A stretch of DNA of 45,788 nucleotides from JANJUB01 sp040081075 (GCA_040081075.1 JBEBHJ010000023.1:1-45788); one strand, 5' to 3'; shown: positions 16,439 to 25,828, numbered from the stretch's first letter. Notes: a model not told the origin generated them from the letters alone. Translations and numbers: made by a program.

Positions 16439-17083
16439 ATGAGTGTGATGCTCATTGCGACGCTTCTTGCCCTTCAGGGGCCGTATTATCTCTCCTTTAC
16501 GCCCGGCGACGTGCTTAAGTATTCCGAAACTTTCAAGGTTACGGAAATGGTTGGCAACAAGAAATTCTCGGCCGAAGCAAGCCGTGATCAGACGATTGTG
16601 GTGAAGAAGTGGGAGCGTAACCGTGCGACACTTGAGATCAAGTTCTCCGAGCCGGTGGCGAGAGGAACGGGAGATTCGATGAGCTTAGCGGCGAGCCTGA
16701 AGAGCTGGCTGTATCGCGAAGACGGCGAGGTCACGGTAGATCAACGCGGCATCCTCAAGCGGCCCGGCTTCCCTTCGGGAGATCGGCCCTTCTTCGGATT
16801 CAACGTCCCCGGCCATCGTGATAGCTTGCCCAAAGATTGGAAAGCCAAACTCCTTCCGCCCGTGGGCATGGACAAACCTATCGAGTTCAAGTATTCACCC
16901 GTGAACGCAACCGGGCTGCCCGCGCTTTATTTTATCGGCACGGCCAAGGATAAGGAATCTGAAATCACATGCGACGGCACCGTTCGCTTTGACGCCGGCA
17001 AAGTTGCTTCCACCCGCACTACATGTAAGGTAGTGGATTCGGACGGTAGCGTCGAATTCGAATACGTCGCAACTCGGCACTAG
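16439..17083 (+). CDS. Hypothetical secreted protein
   Basis: A 214-residue protein of unknown family. It begins with a short hydrophobic segment (MSVMLIATLLALQG), probably a signal peptide. The rest looks beta-rich and soluble, with alternating hydrophobic residues (FKVTEMVGNKKFSAEASRDQ, VVKKWERNRATLEIKFSEP, GILKRPGFPSGDRPFFGFNV). The overall style is that of the beta-rich secreted proteins often found in this phylum. TAGGGT (16430-16435) is only 3 nt before the chosen ATG, so the GTG at 16445 or ATG at 16448 could be the real start of a leaderless message. The 3' end faces a convergent lipoprotein gene with only 2 bp between the stops. Function is open. Confidence 0.65.
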   Translation: MSVMLIATLLALQGPYYLSFTPGDVLKYSETFKVTEMVGNKKFSAEASRDQTIVVKKWERNRATLEIKFSEPVARGTGDSMSLAASLKSWLYREDGEVTVDQRGILKRPGFPSGDRPFFGFNVPGHRDSLPKDWKAKLLPPVGMDKPIEFKYSPVNATGLPALYFIGTAKDKESEITCDGTVRFDAGKVASTRTTCKVVDSDGSVEFEYVATRH

Positions 17084-17085
17084 GG

Positions 17086-17919
17086 CTAGGGCGGGGTTAG
17101 CTTTATCCCCCGAGTTTGGGCCTCCTCCTCGATGGCCAACTTCAGAGCCGGGTTCGCCATGCTTTGCGCGTATGCTGCTTGGAAAAGTTCAGGGATTTCA
17201 TGCCTCTCGCTGGGTTGGCACCGCCCTCCCGCAAGTGAAGTCGCCAAAAGAATCTTTAGCCGAGGGTTGCTTGGATCATGAGCAAGGGCTTTTCGAGCAA
17301 ACACGATCCGGTCCGTGTTGCTGTAGCTTGAGCGACTTGCCGCTGAAAATGCGTAGGCAAGCTTATTGGGTTGTGAAGAAGCATTTTGGGGAATATCAAA
17401 CTCCTCCGAAACCATGCTTTTTGCGGGCAATTCTTCCAGCACGTAAACTGCGATTTCATCAAGCAACGGGCTCGATATTGATTCGCCCAACGCTAAAGCA
17501 TGGTAGGCGATCTCTTCGTTCAAACCGCCATCCTTCGTTTGCTTTCGAAGAATCTTCTTGTATTCGTTTAAAGCATTGTTGAGTTGATTGAGTCCTTCAT
17601 AGGCCTCTCCCTTACACGCAAATATATCAATGTATGGGCCAATCGCGGCTTCGGCTCCATTTAGATCTGTCAGCGCGCCTTGAAAGTCACCAGCGGTGAG
17701 CTTGGCGCGTATGCCCGCCGCAAGATATTCAAAGCTGGGCGCAGTCCCTTGGTCCGGCGACGCGCTTTGAGAGCGGCCAACGTCCTTTGGGGACTTTCGC
17801 ATAGCTGATGCGACCGGCAAGTTTTTTGCACCACTGTTCGATTCCGCCTTGGCTGGGGGGACTTGGTGGCACGAGGTGCTTCCAAAAACGATGCACGATA
17901 AAATAGTCACTCTTTTCAT
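17086..17919 (-). CDS. TPR-like lipoprotein
   Basis: A 277-residue protein. The N-terminus MKRVTILSCIVFGSTSCHQV is a signal with a weak lipobox (STSC). A Ser/Pro/Lys-rich linker to about residue 65 is followed by helical, TPR-like segments: AAGIRAKLTAGDFQGALTDL, then FACKGEAYEGLNQLNNALNE. A second helical region near 200 reads FARKALAHDPSNPRLKILLA. Such domains hold protein partners at the envelope. The start lies 4 bp after the end of the broken gene at 17924-19577, with GGAAC upstream, so it was probably in the same operon. With its upstream gene broken it may depend on readthrough from that transcript. The partner is unknown. Confidence 0.7.
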   Translation of the reverse strand: MKRVTILSCIVFGSTSCHQVPPAKAESNSGAKNLPVASAMRKSPKDVGRSQSASPDQGTAPSFEYLAAGIRAKLTAGDFQGALTDLNGAEAAIGPYIDIFACKGEAYEGLNQLNNALNEYKKILRKQTKDGGLNEEIAYHALALGESISSPLLDEIAVYVLEELPAKSMVSEEFDIPQNASSQPNKLAYAFSAASRSSYSNTDRIVFARKALAHDPSNPRLKILLATSLAGGRCQPSERHEIPELFQAAYAQSMANPALKLAIEEEAQTRGIKLTPP

Positions 17920-17923
17920 GGTT

Positions 17924-19577
17924 CTAGTTCCAGATAAAATAGCTGTTTAGAAAGACCGCATCCCAGTCCATTTCTTTGGAACGAGGCGCCTTGAACTCCG
18001 GGCCTTTCTTCGTTCCTTCGCCATAGGGCAACGTTTTCCAAGTTTCCTTCGAACTCACATACGCGTAGTTCACGATGCGCTGCCAAAGAAGACTAGTGTC
18101 CCGAGTTGAAATGGAGTTCCATTTCCAATCATGCCTGGATGCTGGCACCTCATGCTTACTCTGGCTCCCCCAGGTGGGTGGCGAAAACACCGCAAACATT
18201 CTGAATGCATCGTCAATGTCGGCGTAGGTCTTTGGCGGATGACTGTATCCCCCAATCGCATGTGAAGGGGAGTCCGACGCTGCGTTCAGCTCAGACGTAC
18301 ATGGAAACCAGAGACTTGGCAAGAAAGCTTGGTTAATTCCTTCATGGTATCCGCCATAGGGGTACAGATTGTCAAGCCGCCACTCGTAGTTAAAACTAGG
18401 GCCAGGGGTGAAATTGCGGCTAACCTTTATGTGCTGCGCATATCCCCACTTCGATCCAGCCTGTATGGAGAACAACGGGGGAATCGTTATTGTTCCGATA
18501 ATTTTGAAGCCGGGCTTATGGAGTTTGTTCGGGTCAAAGTAGGTGTTTGCTCTCATGATCTCAATGTCACTGTCGGCGTACTTATACTGATCCTCCAAAC
18601 TGTGTACATCGACTTCCGATTTCAGGTTAACCTTGGGCCACCACGAATTAACTTTTCTACTCACGGTCACAGTGCCAATCGTGACACTACCTGCCTTTAG
18701 AGTACATGTACACTTAACAGATCGCTCTTTCGCTTCATCAAAATACCACCGAAGGATTGCTCCCGATTAAGTCGACATCTTCAAAAGTCTTTCGTGAATC
18801 GAAGTAGTGCCCAGAAACCCAACTTAGGAAAAACTCATTGTTTGCGTTTGCAACCCCCCAATTTATCGTCCGAAAGCAGTGGGCGCTTGGCGTCCACTGA
18901 TGACCGACAGCCGTATAAGGCGCGCTTTCAACCAAGAAATCGGCCTCTTGCCCAATCAGAAAGTTAAATTCACCCTCAGTCCTCACCGCGAACCACGATT
19001 CGATGGTTACAGGAGTGCACTTGAACTCCACCGAGACATGGGCGTCGGCGCATAATGGTCCTTCCCCAAAAACTGGCAGGTAGCCATAAGCGTGCGGCGA
19101 TATCGTACGTTCAAATTGCAAACCCGGGTTTTGCACGATTTCATAGTGGGTTCCTGTTGACAAGTGCCCCGTCTACGCATTTCCCAGGCCGTTTTCTGCA
19201 ATTCCGAAGTCACCGCTCCAACTTGCCATCGAAAACTTCTTAATCACCGCGATTGGTGGAGATGGTTCACCCGGATTGTCTTGCGACGGGACCCAGGTAA
19301 ACGTAATCTTAATTGGCCCTTGAATGTTTACCGATCCCCACGAAGCAAAGGTTCCGGACATTCCATTGGGCTGGTTGTGGGAATAATGGGTACCTGACGC
19401 GCCGACATCGGTTACTCCGACCATGCCTGGGGTAACAAATTGCCATGGAACGCCAGCTGGCCCTGTGACTGTAATTGTGGAGCCTGAAACGTCGTATGTT
19501 GCCACATAATGGCCTGTTCCCCAAGCACACGCAGAAACAATCCATATGAAAATCAATGTGAGCACTCGTGTCCCCAT
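17924..19577 (-). pseudogene. Broken gene for a large secreted protein (one nonsense codon, one frameshift)
   Basis: Three consecutive minus-strand reading frames form one ancestral gene of about 550 codons. The first (19577-19173) has a signal peptide, MGTRVLTLIFIWIVSACAWG, and ends at a TAG at 19175-19173. The same frame then continues open from 19172 to 18738 (GHLSTGTHYEIVQNPG). Near 18740-18767 the coding frame shifts by one base: the old frame ends SVVF and stop, while the new frame reads AILRWYFDEAKERSVKCTCT and goes on through VSRKVNSWWPKVNLKSEV to 17924. The total length leaves one base over a multiple of three. TAACAT lies 6 nt before the ATG. I know of similar secreted, beta-rich proteins with VQNPG and YDVSGSTITVTGP wording in Armatimonadota but no function. 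A sequencing error could explain a frameshift but less easily the stop. Confidence 0.75.
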
Positions 19578-19694
19578 ATTGCCATGTTACACGAATAGAC
19601 CCAATTTAGGCACTAGTAAAATTACGGGTTTATTGTCGCTCGCGGCTGACCGTGACTTGCCAAAATTTAGGTAGCATGAAGGGACTTGGCTTCC

Positions 19695-20942
19695 ATGCTC
19701 TCCAATGTCACCCGATCTTTTCGCCACCGCGATTTTCGGCTACTTTGGACGGGAGCGTTCCTCTCCTTTACCGGCAGTTGGATTCAGCAGATTGCGCAAG
19801 GCTGGCTGGTGCTGGAACTCACCCACGACTACGCCAAGGTTGGCCTGGTGGCGTTTTGTGGGATGGCCCCTGTTACCGTTTTGGGTCCGTTTGCGGGAAC
19901 TTTGGCCGATACTTTTGACCGGCGGCGACTCTTAGTTTTGGCTCAACTCATATTTGGGTGTGGCGCACTCTTTCTCTTTCTCGCGATCCACTTTGAGTTC
20001 ATTCAGTATTATCAAATTCTCATCGTTGCGACGATCGGGGGGGTTACGGGGGCTTTTGAGATGCCCACCCGGCAATCCATTATTTCTCGGGTTGTTCCGC
20101 CTGAAGACCTGGCGGCGGCGATTCCGCTCAACGCCATGACCTTCAACGGCGCTCGCATCATTGGCCCGACCATCGGTGCCTTCTTGTTAAAGCACTTTGG
20201 GGCGGCAAGTTGTTACGCGCTCAATGCCGTGAGCTACTTTGGGCTCATCTTTGCAGCCCTAATGATACGGTCTGATTTACGGGCAGTAGCTCGCGAGCCG
20301 ATGCCAATTGGCGACCTTCTGTTCGAGGGTATGAAGTTCATCTTCCGTGACCCACGCCTGCGTTTGCTCTTCATCATGGAGGCAACCGTGTCTGGCTTTG
20401 GGCTGGTGTACCTTAGTCAAATGCCCGCCTTTGTTAAAGACAACTTACTCTTGAAAGAGGAAGGGTTGGGGCTCGCCTTCACCTTTGTTGGAATCGGAGC
20501 CGTTCTCGGGCTCATTCTCGCGGCGGGGATGGCTCAAAGCAAGCACAAGGGGACGCTCGTCGGCGGGGCCATGGCGTCGATGGGAGCAGCATTGGTGGCT
20601 CTGACTTTTTTGCGTGGAATCTGGGTGTTTCCGTTGCTGTCCATTGTCGGCGGGGCGGCGATTATTCAGTTCAATACAACGAATGCACTGTTTCAAACGA
20701 TGTCGCCGGAACGACTCCGGGGTCGTGTGATCTCAATGCATGTTTGGGCCCTTGCCGGAATGGGCCCGATTGGCGCGCTCTTATTTGGATACATCGCGGA
20801 AAACACCAAAACAAAACACGACTATCCTTTCGCGGGGATCCCCCTCGTTCTCTTTTTGGGCGGGCTCATCGTGCTGGCGGGGGCGGTTTGGGGATTTACC
20901 CAGCGTAAATACCTGCGCGATCTAACCCCATTAAAAGCGTAA
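19695..20942 (+). CDS. MFS transporter, EntS-like (MFS_3)
   Basis: A 415-residue inner-membrane exporter-type major facilitator with about 12 membrane segments. The start SFRHRDFRLLWTGAFLSFTG, the loop GTLADTFDRRRLLV (motif A) and the SMHVWALAGMGPIGALLFGY block resemble the enterobactin exporter EntS and related drug or siderophore exporters. It should move a small molecule out with the proton gradient; the substrate is unknown. ATG 19695 is chosen because AAGGGA lies 10 nt upstream. An in-frame TTG at 19686 has TAGCAT 8 nt before it and would be the choice for a leaderless message, adding three residues. Its TAA stop forms part of the -10-like TAAAAT of the following peptidase gene. Confidence 0.9.
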   Translation: MLSNVTRSFRHRDFRLLWTGAFLSFTGSWIQQIAQGWLVLELTHDYAKVGLVAFCGMAPVTVLGPFAGTLADTFDRRRLLVLAQLIFGCGALFLFLAIHFEFIQYYQILIVATIGGVTGAFEMPTRQSIISRVVPPEDLAAAIPLNAMTFNGARIIGPTIGAFLLKHFGAASCYALNAVSYFGLIFAALMIRSDLRAVAREPMPIGDLLFEGMKFIFRDPRLRLLFIMEATVSGFGLVYLSQMPAFVKDNLLLKEEGLGLAFTFVGIGAVLGLILAAGMAQSKHKGTLVGGAMASMGAALVALTFLRGIWVFPLLSIVGGAAIIQFNTTNALFQTMSPERLRGRVISMHVWALAGMGPIGALLFGYIAENTKTKHDYPFAGIPLVLFLGGLIVLAGAVWGFTQRKYLRDLTPLKA

Positions 20943-20945
20943 AAT
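20940..20945 (+). promoter_or_regulatory. -10-like TAAAAT overlapping the MFS stop codon
   Basis: TAAAAT spans the TAA stop of the MFS gene (20940-20942) and ends 6 nt before the GTG start at 20952. There is no Shine-Dalgarno in the 9 bp between the genes. This suggests that the M1 peptidase gene has its own leaderless promoter. A -35 element is not obvious. Confidence 0.4.
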
Positions 20946-20951
20946 AGCGCG

Positions 20952-23321
20952 GTGAAGCGCCTATTCTTGTTTCTCCTCCCTCTCGCTTGCGCCATCGGCT
21001 CGGCCCAGTACGGCGAGTTTGATCCAGCCAAAACCCCTGCTGCGAAAATCCCCAACCACAATTTTGACCTTGAACACGTAAGGATATCGCTTGACGTCAA
21101 TTATGGAGAGCGAAGGGTTTCGGGATCGGTTGAGAACCGGTTTCGTACTACGGGAACAGTTTCACAGATAGATCTCCACGCAGGCAAGCAACTGAAAATC
21201 CTATCGGCAACGATTGATGGGGCAAAAGTAAGTTTCACTCATACCGACGAAAACTTGACGCTCTCGATGGGGCTCAAACCTGGCTCCCACACCGCAAACA
21301 TCGTGTACGAATCGATCAACGCCGTGGGAGGCACCTTCGGGGCTGGAGGAGGCTGGCACTGGATTGAAACTGATGGTTATGACCCCATGCGCGTTGGATT
21401 TTGGACCCAAGGTGAAACTGAATACAATCGCGAGTGGGCCCCCACGTGGGATTATCCAAACGACTTTGCGACCAGCGAAACGATTACAACCGTCGACAAA
21501 GATTGGACGGTTGTTTCGAACGGTTCATTGATCAGTTCTAAGAAGAGCGGCAGCCGAAGCACATGGCATTGGAAGCAGTCGATTCCGCACGCTACTTACC
21601 TGATCTCTCTTTGCTCAGGGCCCCTCGATTATGCGAAGGACACTTGGGAAGGTAAGGAGTTGTGGTACGTTGCCCCCGCCGGTAAGGCGGCGATGTTGCC
21701 CACCTCGTTTGGCGATACGAAGGATATGCTGACCTTTTTTTCAAACCTCACGGGATACAAGTATCCCTGGGACAAATATGCTCAGAACGCCATGCACGAT
21801 TTTGGCGGAGGTATGGAAAATGTTTCGGCCACGACGCTCGGAGCCGGGTCGCTCACGGATGGCCTCAACGGTCAATGGACCATGAGCGGCCTCAATGCTC
21901 ACGAGCTTGCCCACCAGTGGTTTGGTGATACCGTGACTTGCAAAGATTGGAGTCATATCTGGCTCAACGAGAGCTGGGCAACCTTTATGCAAGCCTGCTA
22001 TTTCGAACACGCCCGAGGAAAGGCCGAGTACGAGCGCAATATTGATGGAGATATGAAGGGCTACTTCGGCGAAGCGGCGCGATACAAACGCCCCATTCGA
22101 ACTGAACACTACCCTAACCCGGACGCGATGTTCGACTCTCACACCTATCCAAAAGGCGCATCCGTGATGCACACCTTGAGAAGGCAGCTCGGTGATAAGG
22201 TGTTTTGGGCAGGAATCAAGCGCTACCTCAACCGCCATCAACACACTCCAGTTGTAAGCGAGGATCTGTGCCAAGCCCTTTCCGAGGCGAGTGGTTTTGA
22301 CCTTAAAACCTTTTGGGATCAGTGGATTTACAAACCCGGTCACCCGGTTATCTCCTACGACTGGAGCTTCGAGAGCGGAAAGCTGACGGTTAAGGTTCAA
22401 CAAACCCAAGACACCAACTTTGGTGCCCCGATTTATCGGATCCCAACCGAGGTCGGCGCGATCATCAACGGTCAACTTTCGCGGCACCCGGTGATTTTGG
22501 ATTCTAAAGAAAACACCTTTACCATCTCAGTAGCCAATGAACCCGATGCCGTGATCTTGGACCCCGATCTTGATTTCCTTAGAGAAATGAAACACGAATT
22601 CAAACCGCTTGAAGCTCAGTCGGTTGCAGAGTTTGCGCCTTGCGCCGTTGATCGCCAAGCCGCACTGGCCCAACTGCTTAAGGGTTCGGACAAACATGCG
22701 GCCTTCGCCGCGCGGTTACTGGCCCCAGATCAAAGCCCCTATCCGGTCTTTGATAGCAGCGGACTTATTGCATACGCAGAGGAAAATCAACGCGCGTTTT
22801 GGCTTTCAGAATTGAAACACAAGAACTTCGATCGCCGAGCCAACGCAGTCTCTGCTCTGCAGAAACTAGGGAATGTGGACCTAAATCTCATGAGGAGCCT
22901 CGTAACCGTGAAGCAGCCCAACGAAGTTGTCCGAAGGGCGTTGCTGAGTTTGGATCCGAAGGCCGATCGCAACCTTTTCATGCTCGCCGCATCGAATGAC
23001 GAGCGCATTCGATTCGTTTATGATCGCTTGGTACGAGCCGGTGACGGTGAAGTGCTTGATCTCATTGTGAAGGCTGCCAATGGAACAGACGCCGAGATCG
23101 CGGATGCTGCCATCTCCGCATTGGCTTCCCAAACACCCAATGATCAGACCCGTCGAGCCCTTTCAGCGGTGTTGGGCCGAAAGGCTATCTCGGTAGTAAG
23201 AACCGCTCTGAATGTGCTGAGTGCCAAACCAGATCCCGCGCTTAAGCCGACTCTCGAACTGTTAAGGCAGAGGAAAGACCTGCCGCAGGATGTGAAGGAC
23301 ACGCTCAATAAGCTGTTGTGA
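20952..23321 (+). CDS. Secreted M1-family zinc aminopeptidase
   Basis: A 789-residue gluzincin aminopeptidase that removes N-terminal amino acids from peptides outside the cytoplasm. The signal peptide is MKRLFLFLLPLACAIGSAQ. A beta-saddle N-domain follows, then the exopeptidase motif GGGMEN (about residues 285-290) and the zinc site HELAHQWFG (about 316-324) with the distal glutamate in WLNESWATF. The catalytic tyrosine is probably in SHTYPKGASVMHTLRR. After about residue 560 the C-terminal part is helical and looks like HEAT-type repeats (AAISALASQTPNDQTRRALS). All metal ligands are intact. The GTG start has TAAAAT 6 nt upstream. The stop overlaps the start of the broken lipid-kinase gene (GTGA), which links the two in one operon. 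Confidence 0.93.
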   Translation: MKRLFLFLLPLACAIGSAQYGEFDPAKTPAAKIPNHNFDLEHVRISLDVNYGERRVSGSVENRFRTTGTVSQIDLHAGKQLKILSATIDGAKVSFTHTDENLTLSMGLKPGSHTANIVYESINAVGGTFGAGGGWHWIETDGYDPMRVGFWTQGETEYNREWAPTWDYPNDFATSETITTVDKDWTVVSNGSLISSKKSGSRSTWHWKQSIPHATYLISLCSGPLDYAKDTWEGKELWYVAPAGKAAMLPTSFGDTKDMLTFFSNLTGYKYPWDKYAQNAMHDFGGGMENVSATTLGAGSLTDGLNGQWTMSGLNAHELAHQWFGDTVTCKDWSHIWLNESWATFMQACYFEHARGKAEYERNIDGDMKGYFGEAARYKRPIRTEHYPNPDAMFDSHTYPKGASVMHTLRRQLGDKVFWAGIKRYLNRHQHTPVVSEDLCQALSEASGFDLKTFWDQWIYKPGHPVISYDWSFESGKLTVKVQQTQDTNFGAPIYRIPTEVGAIINGQLSRHPVILDSKENTFTISVANEPDAVILDPDLDFLREMKHEFKPLEAQSVAEFAPCAVDRQAALAQLLKGSDKHAAFAARLLAPDQSPYPVFDSSGLIAYAEENQRAFWLSELKHKNFDRRANAVSALQKLGNVDLNLMRSLVTVKQPNEVVRRALLSLDPKADRNLFMLAASNDERIRFVYDRLVRAGDGEVLDLIVKAANGTDAEIADAAISALASQTPNDQTRRALSAVLGRKAISVVRTALNVLSAKPDPALKPTLELLRQRKDLPQDVKDTLNKLL

Positions 23322-24215
23322 AAGTCGCCGTCATCCGGAATCCGCACAGCGGGCGGGGCGCGGGAGCCCGTTCATGGCCAGAGATCGAAGCTCGGCTACG
23401 AGAATCGCTAGGCGAACTGCTCGTCTCGATTGAATCAACGCGAGCGGCTGGTTCGGGGGCGGAGCAGGCTCGCGAACTTGCGGATTCGGGCATAGAGATC
23501 ATCGTTGCGGTAGGAGGCGATGGCACGATTTCTGATGTGATGCAGGGAGTTGTGCACACCGAATCGGCCCTGGCGATCATCCCGCTGGGGACGGGAAACG
23601 ACTTCTCGCGTACGCTCGGCATTGGAACCGACTGTGGGCGAGCTATTGAGGCTATCAAAGCGGCCCAAATCCAGAACATTGACGTGGGGCCGCTGGCAGC
23701 AAGAGGATACCTCCGGCTACTTCCTGAACATTGCGGGGTGTGGTTTTGATTCGATGGTAGCCGAGAGAATCAACCGCGGGTTTCGGGGACTTCGGGGCAG
23801 AACGGCGTAATTGGCGGGAATGTTAGTTACGCTTGCTTCATATCGCCCGAGCCATCTGAGTTTGAGTGTGGATGGAATCGAGATCGAAGCCCCGGCCATG
23901 CTCTGCGCCATCGCTAACGCAACGTGTTACGGTGGGGGTATTCGAGTGGCACCGATGGCAAGCGTGAGCGATGGCGTTCTGGATTTGGTGATCGTAGGCA
24001 ACTTCGGAAGGATCGAGTTCTTGCGCGCGTTTCCACAAGTGTTGAAAGGCACACACTTAAAGAATCCCAAAGTTAAGCATATTCCGTTTCGGCGACTTGA
24101 AATTTCAAGCAATCCGGCAATCCCGTTCTTGGTGGATGGAGAGCTGGTTGGGGCTCTATCGACGCAAGTGGAAGTGGTTCCGGGGGCACTTAAGATGGTG
24201 TTCCCGCCCTTGTAG
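23318..24215 (+). pseudogene. Broken diacylglycerol kinase/YegS-like lipid kinase gene
   Basis: An almost complete DAGK-family gene in two frames. The first frame (23318-23749) has VIRNPHSGRGAG, the catalytic VAVGGDGTISDVMQGV and PLGTGNDFSRTLG, then NIDVG, after which it drifts to a stop at 23747. The second frame resumes the family sequence at 23718 with YFLNIAGCGFDSMV, so the shift lies between 23691 and 23717. This frame then meets a TAA at 23808-23810 (RTA, stop, LAGML), where relatives have a Tyr-like residue, and continues open to VDGELVG and 24215. The length leaves one base over a multiple of three. The family phosphorylates diacylglycerol or related lipids at the membrane. The upstream peptidase and downstream murJ are intact. 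If both lesions are real, no active kinase is made. Confidence 0.85.
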
Positions 24216-24238
24216 ATTTCTACTATACTTATCGTTGA

Positions 24239-25828
24239 ATGTCTGAAGCCAGGAAGGCGATGAGTAAAGCGGGCGGGATCATGGTTTTTGCGATCACGCT
24301 CAGCCGGATCCTTGGAATGGTGCGAAATACGGTAATGGCCTCCAAGTTTGGCTTGGGTCTCGACGCTGACTCCTACGCCATCGCTATTCTCATTCCCGAT
24401 ATGCTCTTTTTGCTCGTAGCCGGAGGGGGGCTCTCGAGTGCCTTTATTCCCGTCTTTACCGAATACTGGCAAAACGATAAGAAAGACCAAGCTTGGAAGA
24501 TCTTTAGCGTAGTTCTCAGTGTGAGCTTCCTGGTTGCCACGTTTCTGGTGGGAGTCGCTTGGGTCTACTCCCCTCAAATCGTCGACTATTTTCGCGACAA
24601 TAAGCCTATAGAGGTCGCACCGAAAGCGATTGAAATGAGCCGAATCATGCTGCCCGCGCAGGTCGCATTCTTGTGCGGATCGGTGATGCTTGGCACCCTT
24701 TACGCCCGCCGAATATTCCTAGGGCCAGCCTTGGCTCCGAACGTTTACAATCTCGGGATCATCTTGGGGGCAATGTTCCTGCCCAGAATGATGGGGCTCG
24801 GGATAGAGAGTATGGCTTGGGGAGCGTTGGGAGGGGCGATCATAGGCAATGTCCTAATCCCGGCCCTGATGATGGCTAAAGAGGGAAGTTCGTTTCGACC
24901 TTCGCTCGACGTAAAGACGGAGGGCGTTAAGCAGTTTTTTGTTCTGCTCCTGCCGATCTTGCTTGGGTTCTCCTTGCCTAGCATGGTGAACTTCATCACC
25001 CAAAAGTTCGCTTCAAGCTACAACCAAACTGGGCTGAACATCGTTTTGAGTAGTGCAAACAATTTGATGCAGGCTCCGCTGGGGATATTTGGGCAAGCTT
25101 TAGCCCTCGCCGCCTTCCCCGTTCTGGCCGAATTTGCGGCGACGAACCAAATGCCGAGGTACCGAGATCAGGTGAGTAAGACTCTTCGCACGGTTCTCTA
25201 TGTGGGAGTGCCGAGCGGCGCCCTCATGTTTGCGTTTGCGCCCCAGATCGTCAATGTTCTCTACGGCTATGGCCAGGCGGCGCGTAGCCACAACGAGCTC
25301 AACCAAATCGTGGAGTGCCTTCGGATTTACTCGTTTGCGATTTTTGCGTGGTGCGTGCAGCCAATTTTGATGCGAGGTTTCTTCTCGATTCAGAAGACTT
25401 TCAAACCGATTGCAGTGAGCACGCTCATGACCCTCGTGTTTATCGGTCTTTGCGTGGTAGCAACCAAGACCTCCACACAATATCAGTGGATTCCTTGGGC
25501 GACTAACGTTGCCGCCATTCTGCTCGGCATCGCGCTGTTTGGATCCTTGGAACGCGAAGTAGGCAAACTCGATCGCACGGGCGTTTTATTGACGCTGGCT
25601 AAATCAACTGGAGCCGCCATCGTGGCTGGTGGTTTTGGCTACTTTGCAAGCATGCTTTGGAATCCGGTTTCGAAAATTAGCAATGTAGGAAGCTTAGGGG
25701 TTTTGGGGCTATGCGCGATGTGGGTTTACTTCTTCTGCACCCGCTTCTTGAAGATGCCCGAAACCGCCTACTTTGATCGAGCTCTGGATCGGCTCAACCG
25801 CCGCAAAGACAAGGAGGAAGCGCAATGA
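24239..25828 (+). CDS. murJ: Lipid II flippase MurJ (MviN)
   Basis: A 529-residue inner-membrane flippase that moves undecaprenyl-linked peptidoglycan precursor to the periplasmic face. It has about 14 hydrophobic segments and the family N-terminus: SRILGMVRNTVMASKFGLG, ADSYAIAILIPDMLF and GGGLSSAFIPVFTEYW. ALAPNVYNLGIILGAMF and QAPLGIFGQALALAAFPVLA are also characteristic. Length is normal. TATACT (24224-24229) lies 9 nt before the ATG, so it can be transcribed independently of the broken lipid-kinase gene that ends 23 bp upstream. An in-frame ATG at 24260 is a weaker alternative. Its stop overlaps the ATG of the next gene (ATGA at 25825-25828). This is an essential step in wall synthesis and supports a peptidoglycan-containing cell. 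Confidence 0.95.
   Translation: MSEARKAMSKAGGIMVFAITLSRILGMVRNTVMASKFGLGLDADSYAIAILIPDMLFLLVAGGGLSSAFIPVFTEYWQNDKKDQAWKIFSVVLSVSFLVATFLVGVAWVYSPQIVDYFRDNKPIEVAPKAIEMSRIMLPAQVAFLCGSVMLGTLYARRIFLGPALAPNVYNLGIILGAMFLPRMMGLGIESMAWGALGGAIIGNVLIPALMMAKEGSSFRPSLDVKTEGVKQFFVLLLPILLGFSLPSMVNFITQKFASSYNQTGLNIVLSSANNLMQAPLGIFGQALALAAFPVLAEFAATNQMPRYRDQVSKTLRTVLYVGVPSGALMFAFAPQIVNVLYGYGQAARSHNELNQIVECLRIYSFAIFAWCVQPILMRGFFSIQKTFKPIAVSTLMTLVFIGLCVVATKTSTQYQWIPWATNVAAILLGIALFGSLEREVGKLDRTGVLLTLAKSTGAAIVAGGFGYFASMLWNPVSKISNVGSLGVLGLCAMWVYFFCTRFLKMPETAYFDRALDRLNRRKDKEEAQ

Noticed and set aside
18738..18767. Programmed frameshift in the secreted-protein gene
   Set aside because: No slippery heptamer or following stem-loop is visible, and a separate TAG is also present, so decay is simpler.
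19173..19175. TAG readthrough or recoding to an amino acid
   Set aside because: Other genes here end with TAG normally and there is no sign of a recoding element; the extra frameshift points to a pseudogene.
19686..19694. TTG start for the MFS gene
   Set aside because: It fits the leaderless spacing (TAGCAT 8 nt upstream) but AAGGGA is well placed for the ATG at 19695; undecided, so the ATG was used.
21741..22487. 248-codon minus-strand open frame in the M1 peptidase gene
   Set aside because: Antisense to the conserved HExxH region; no recognisable domain and no promoter or ribosome site.
23927..24577. 216-codon minus-strand open frame over the broken kinase and murJ start
   Set aside because: It spans two plus-strand genes and their promoter, and has low-complexity charged text without a family pattern.
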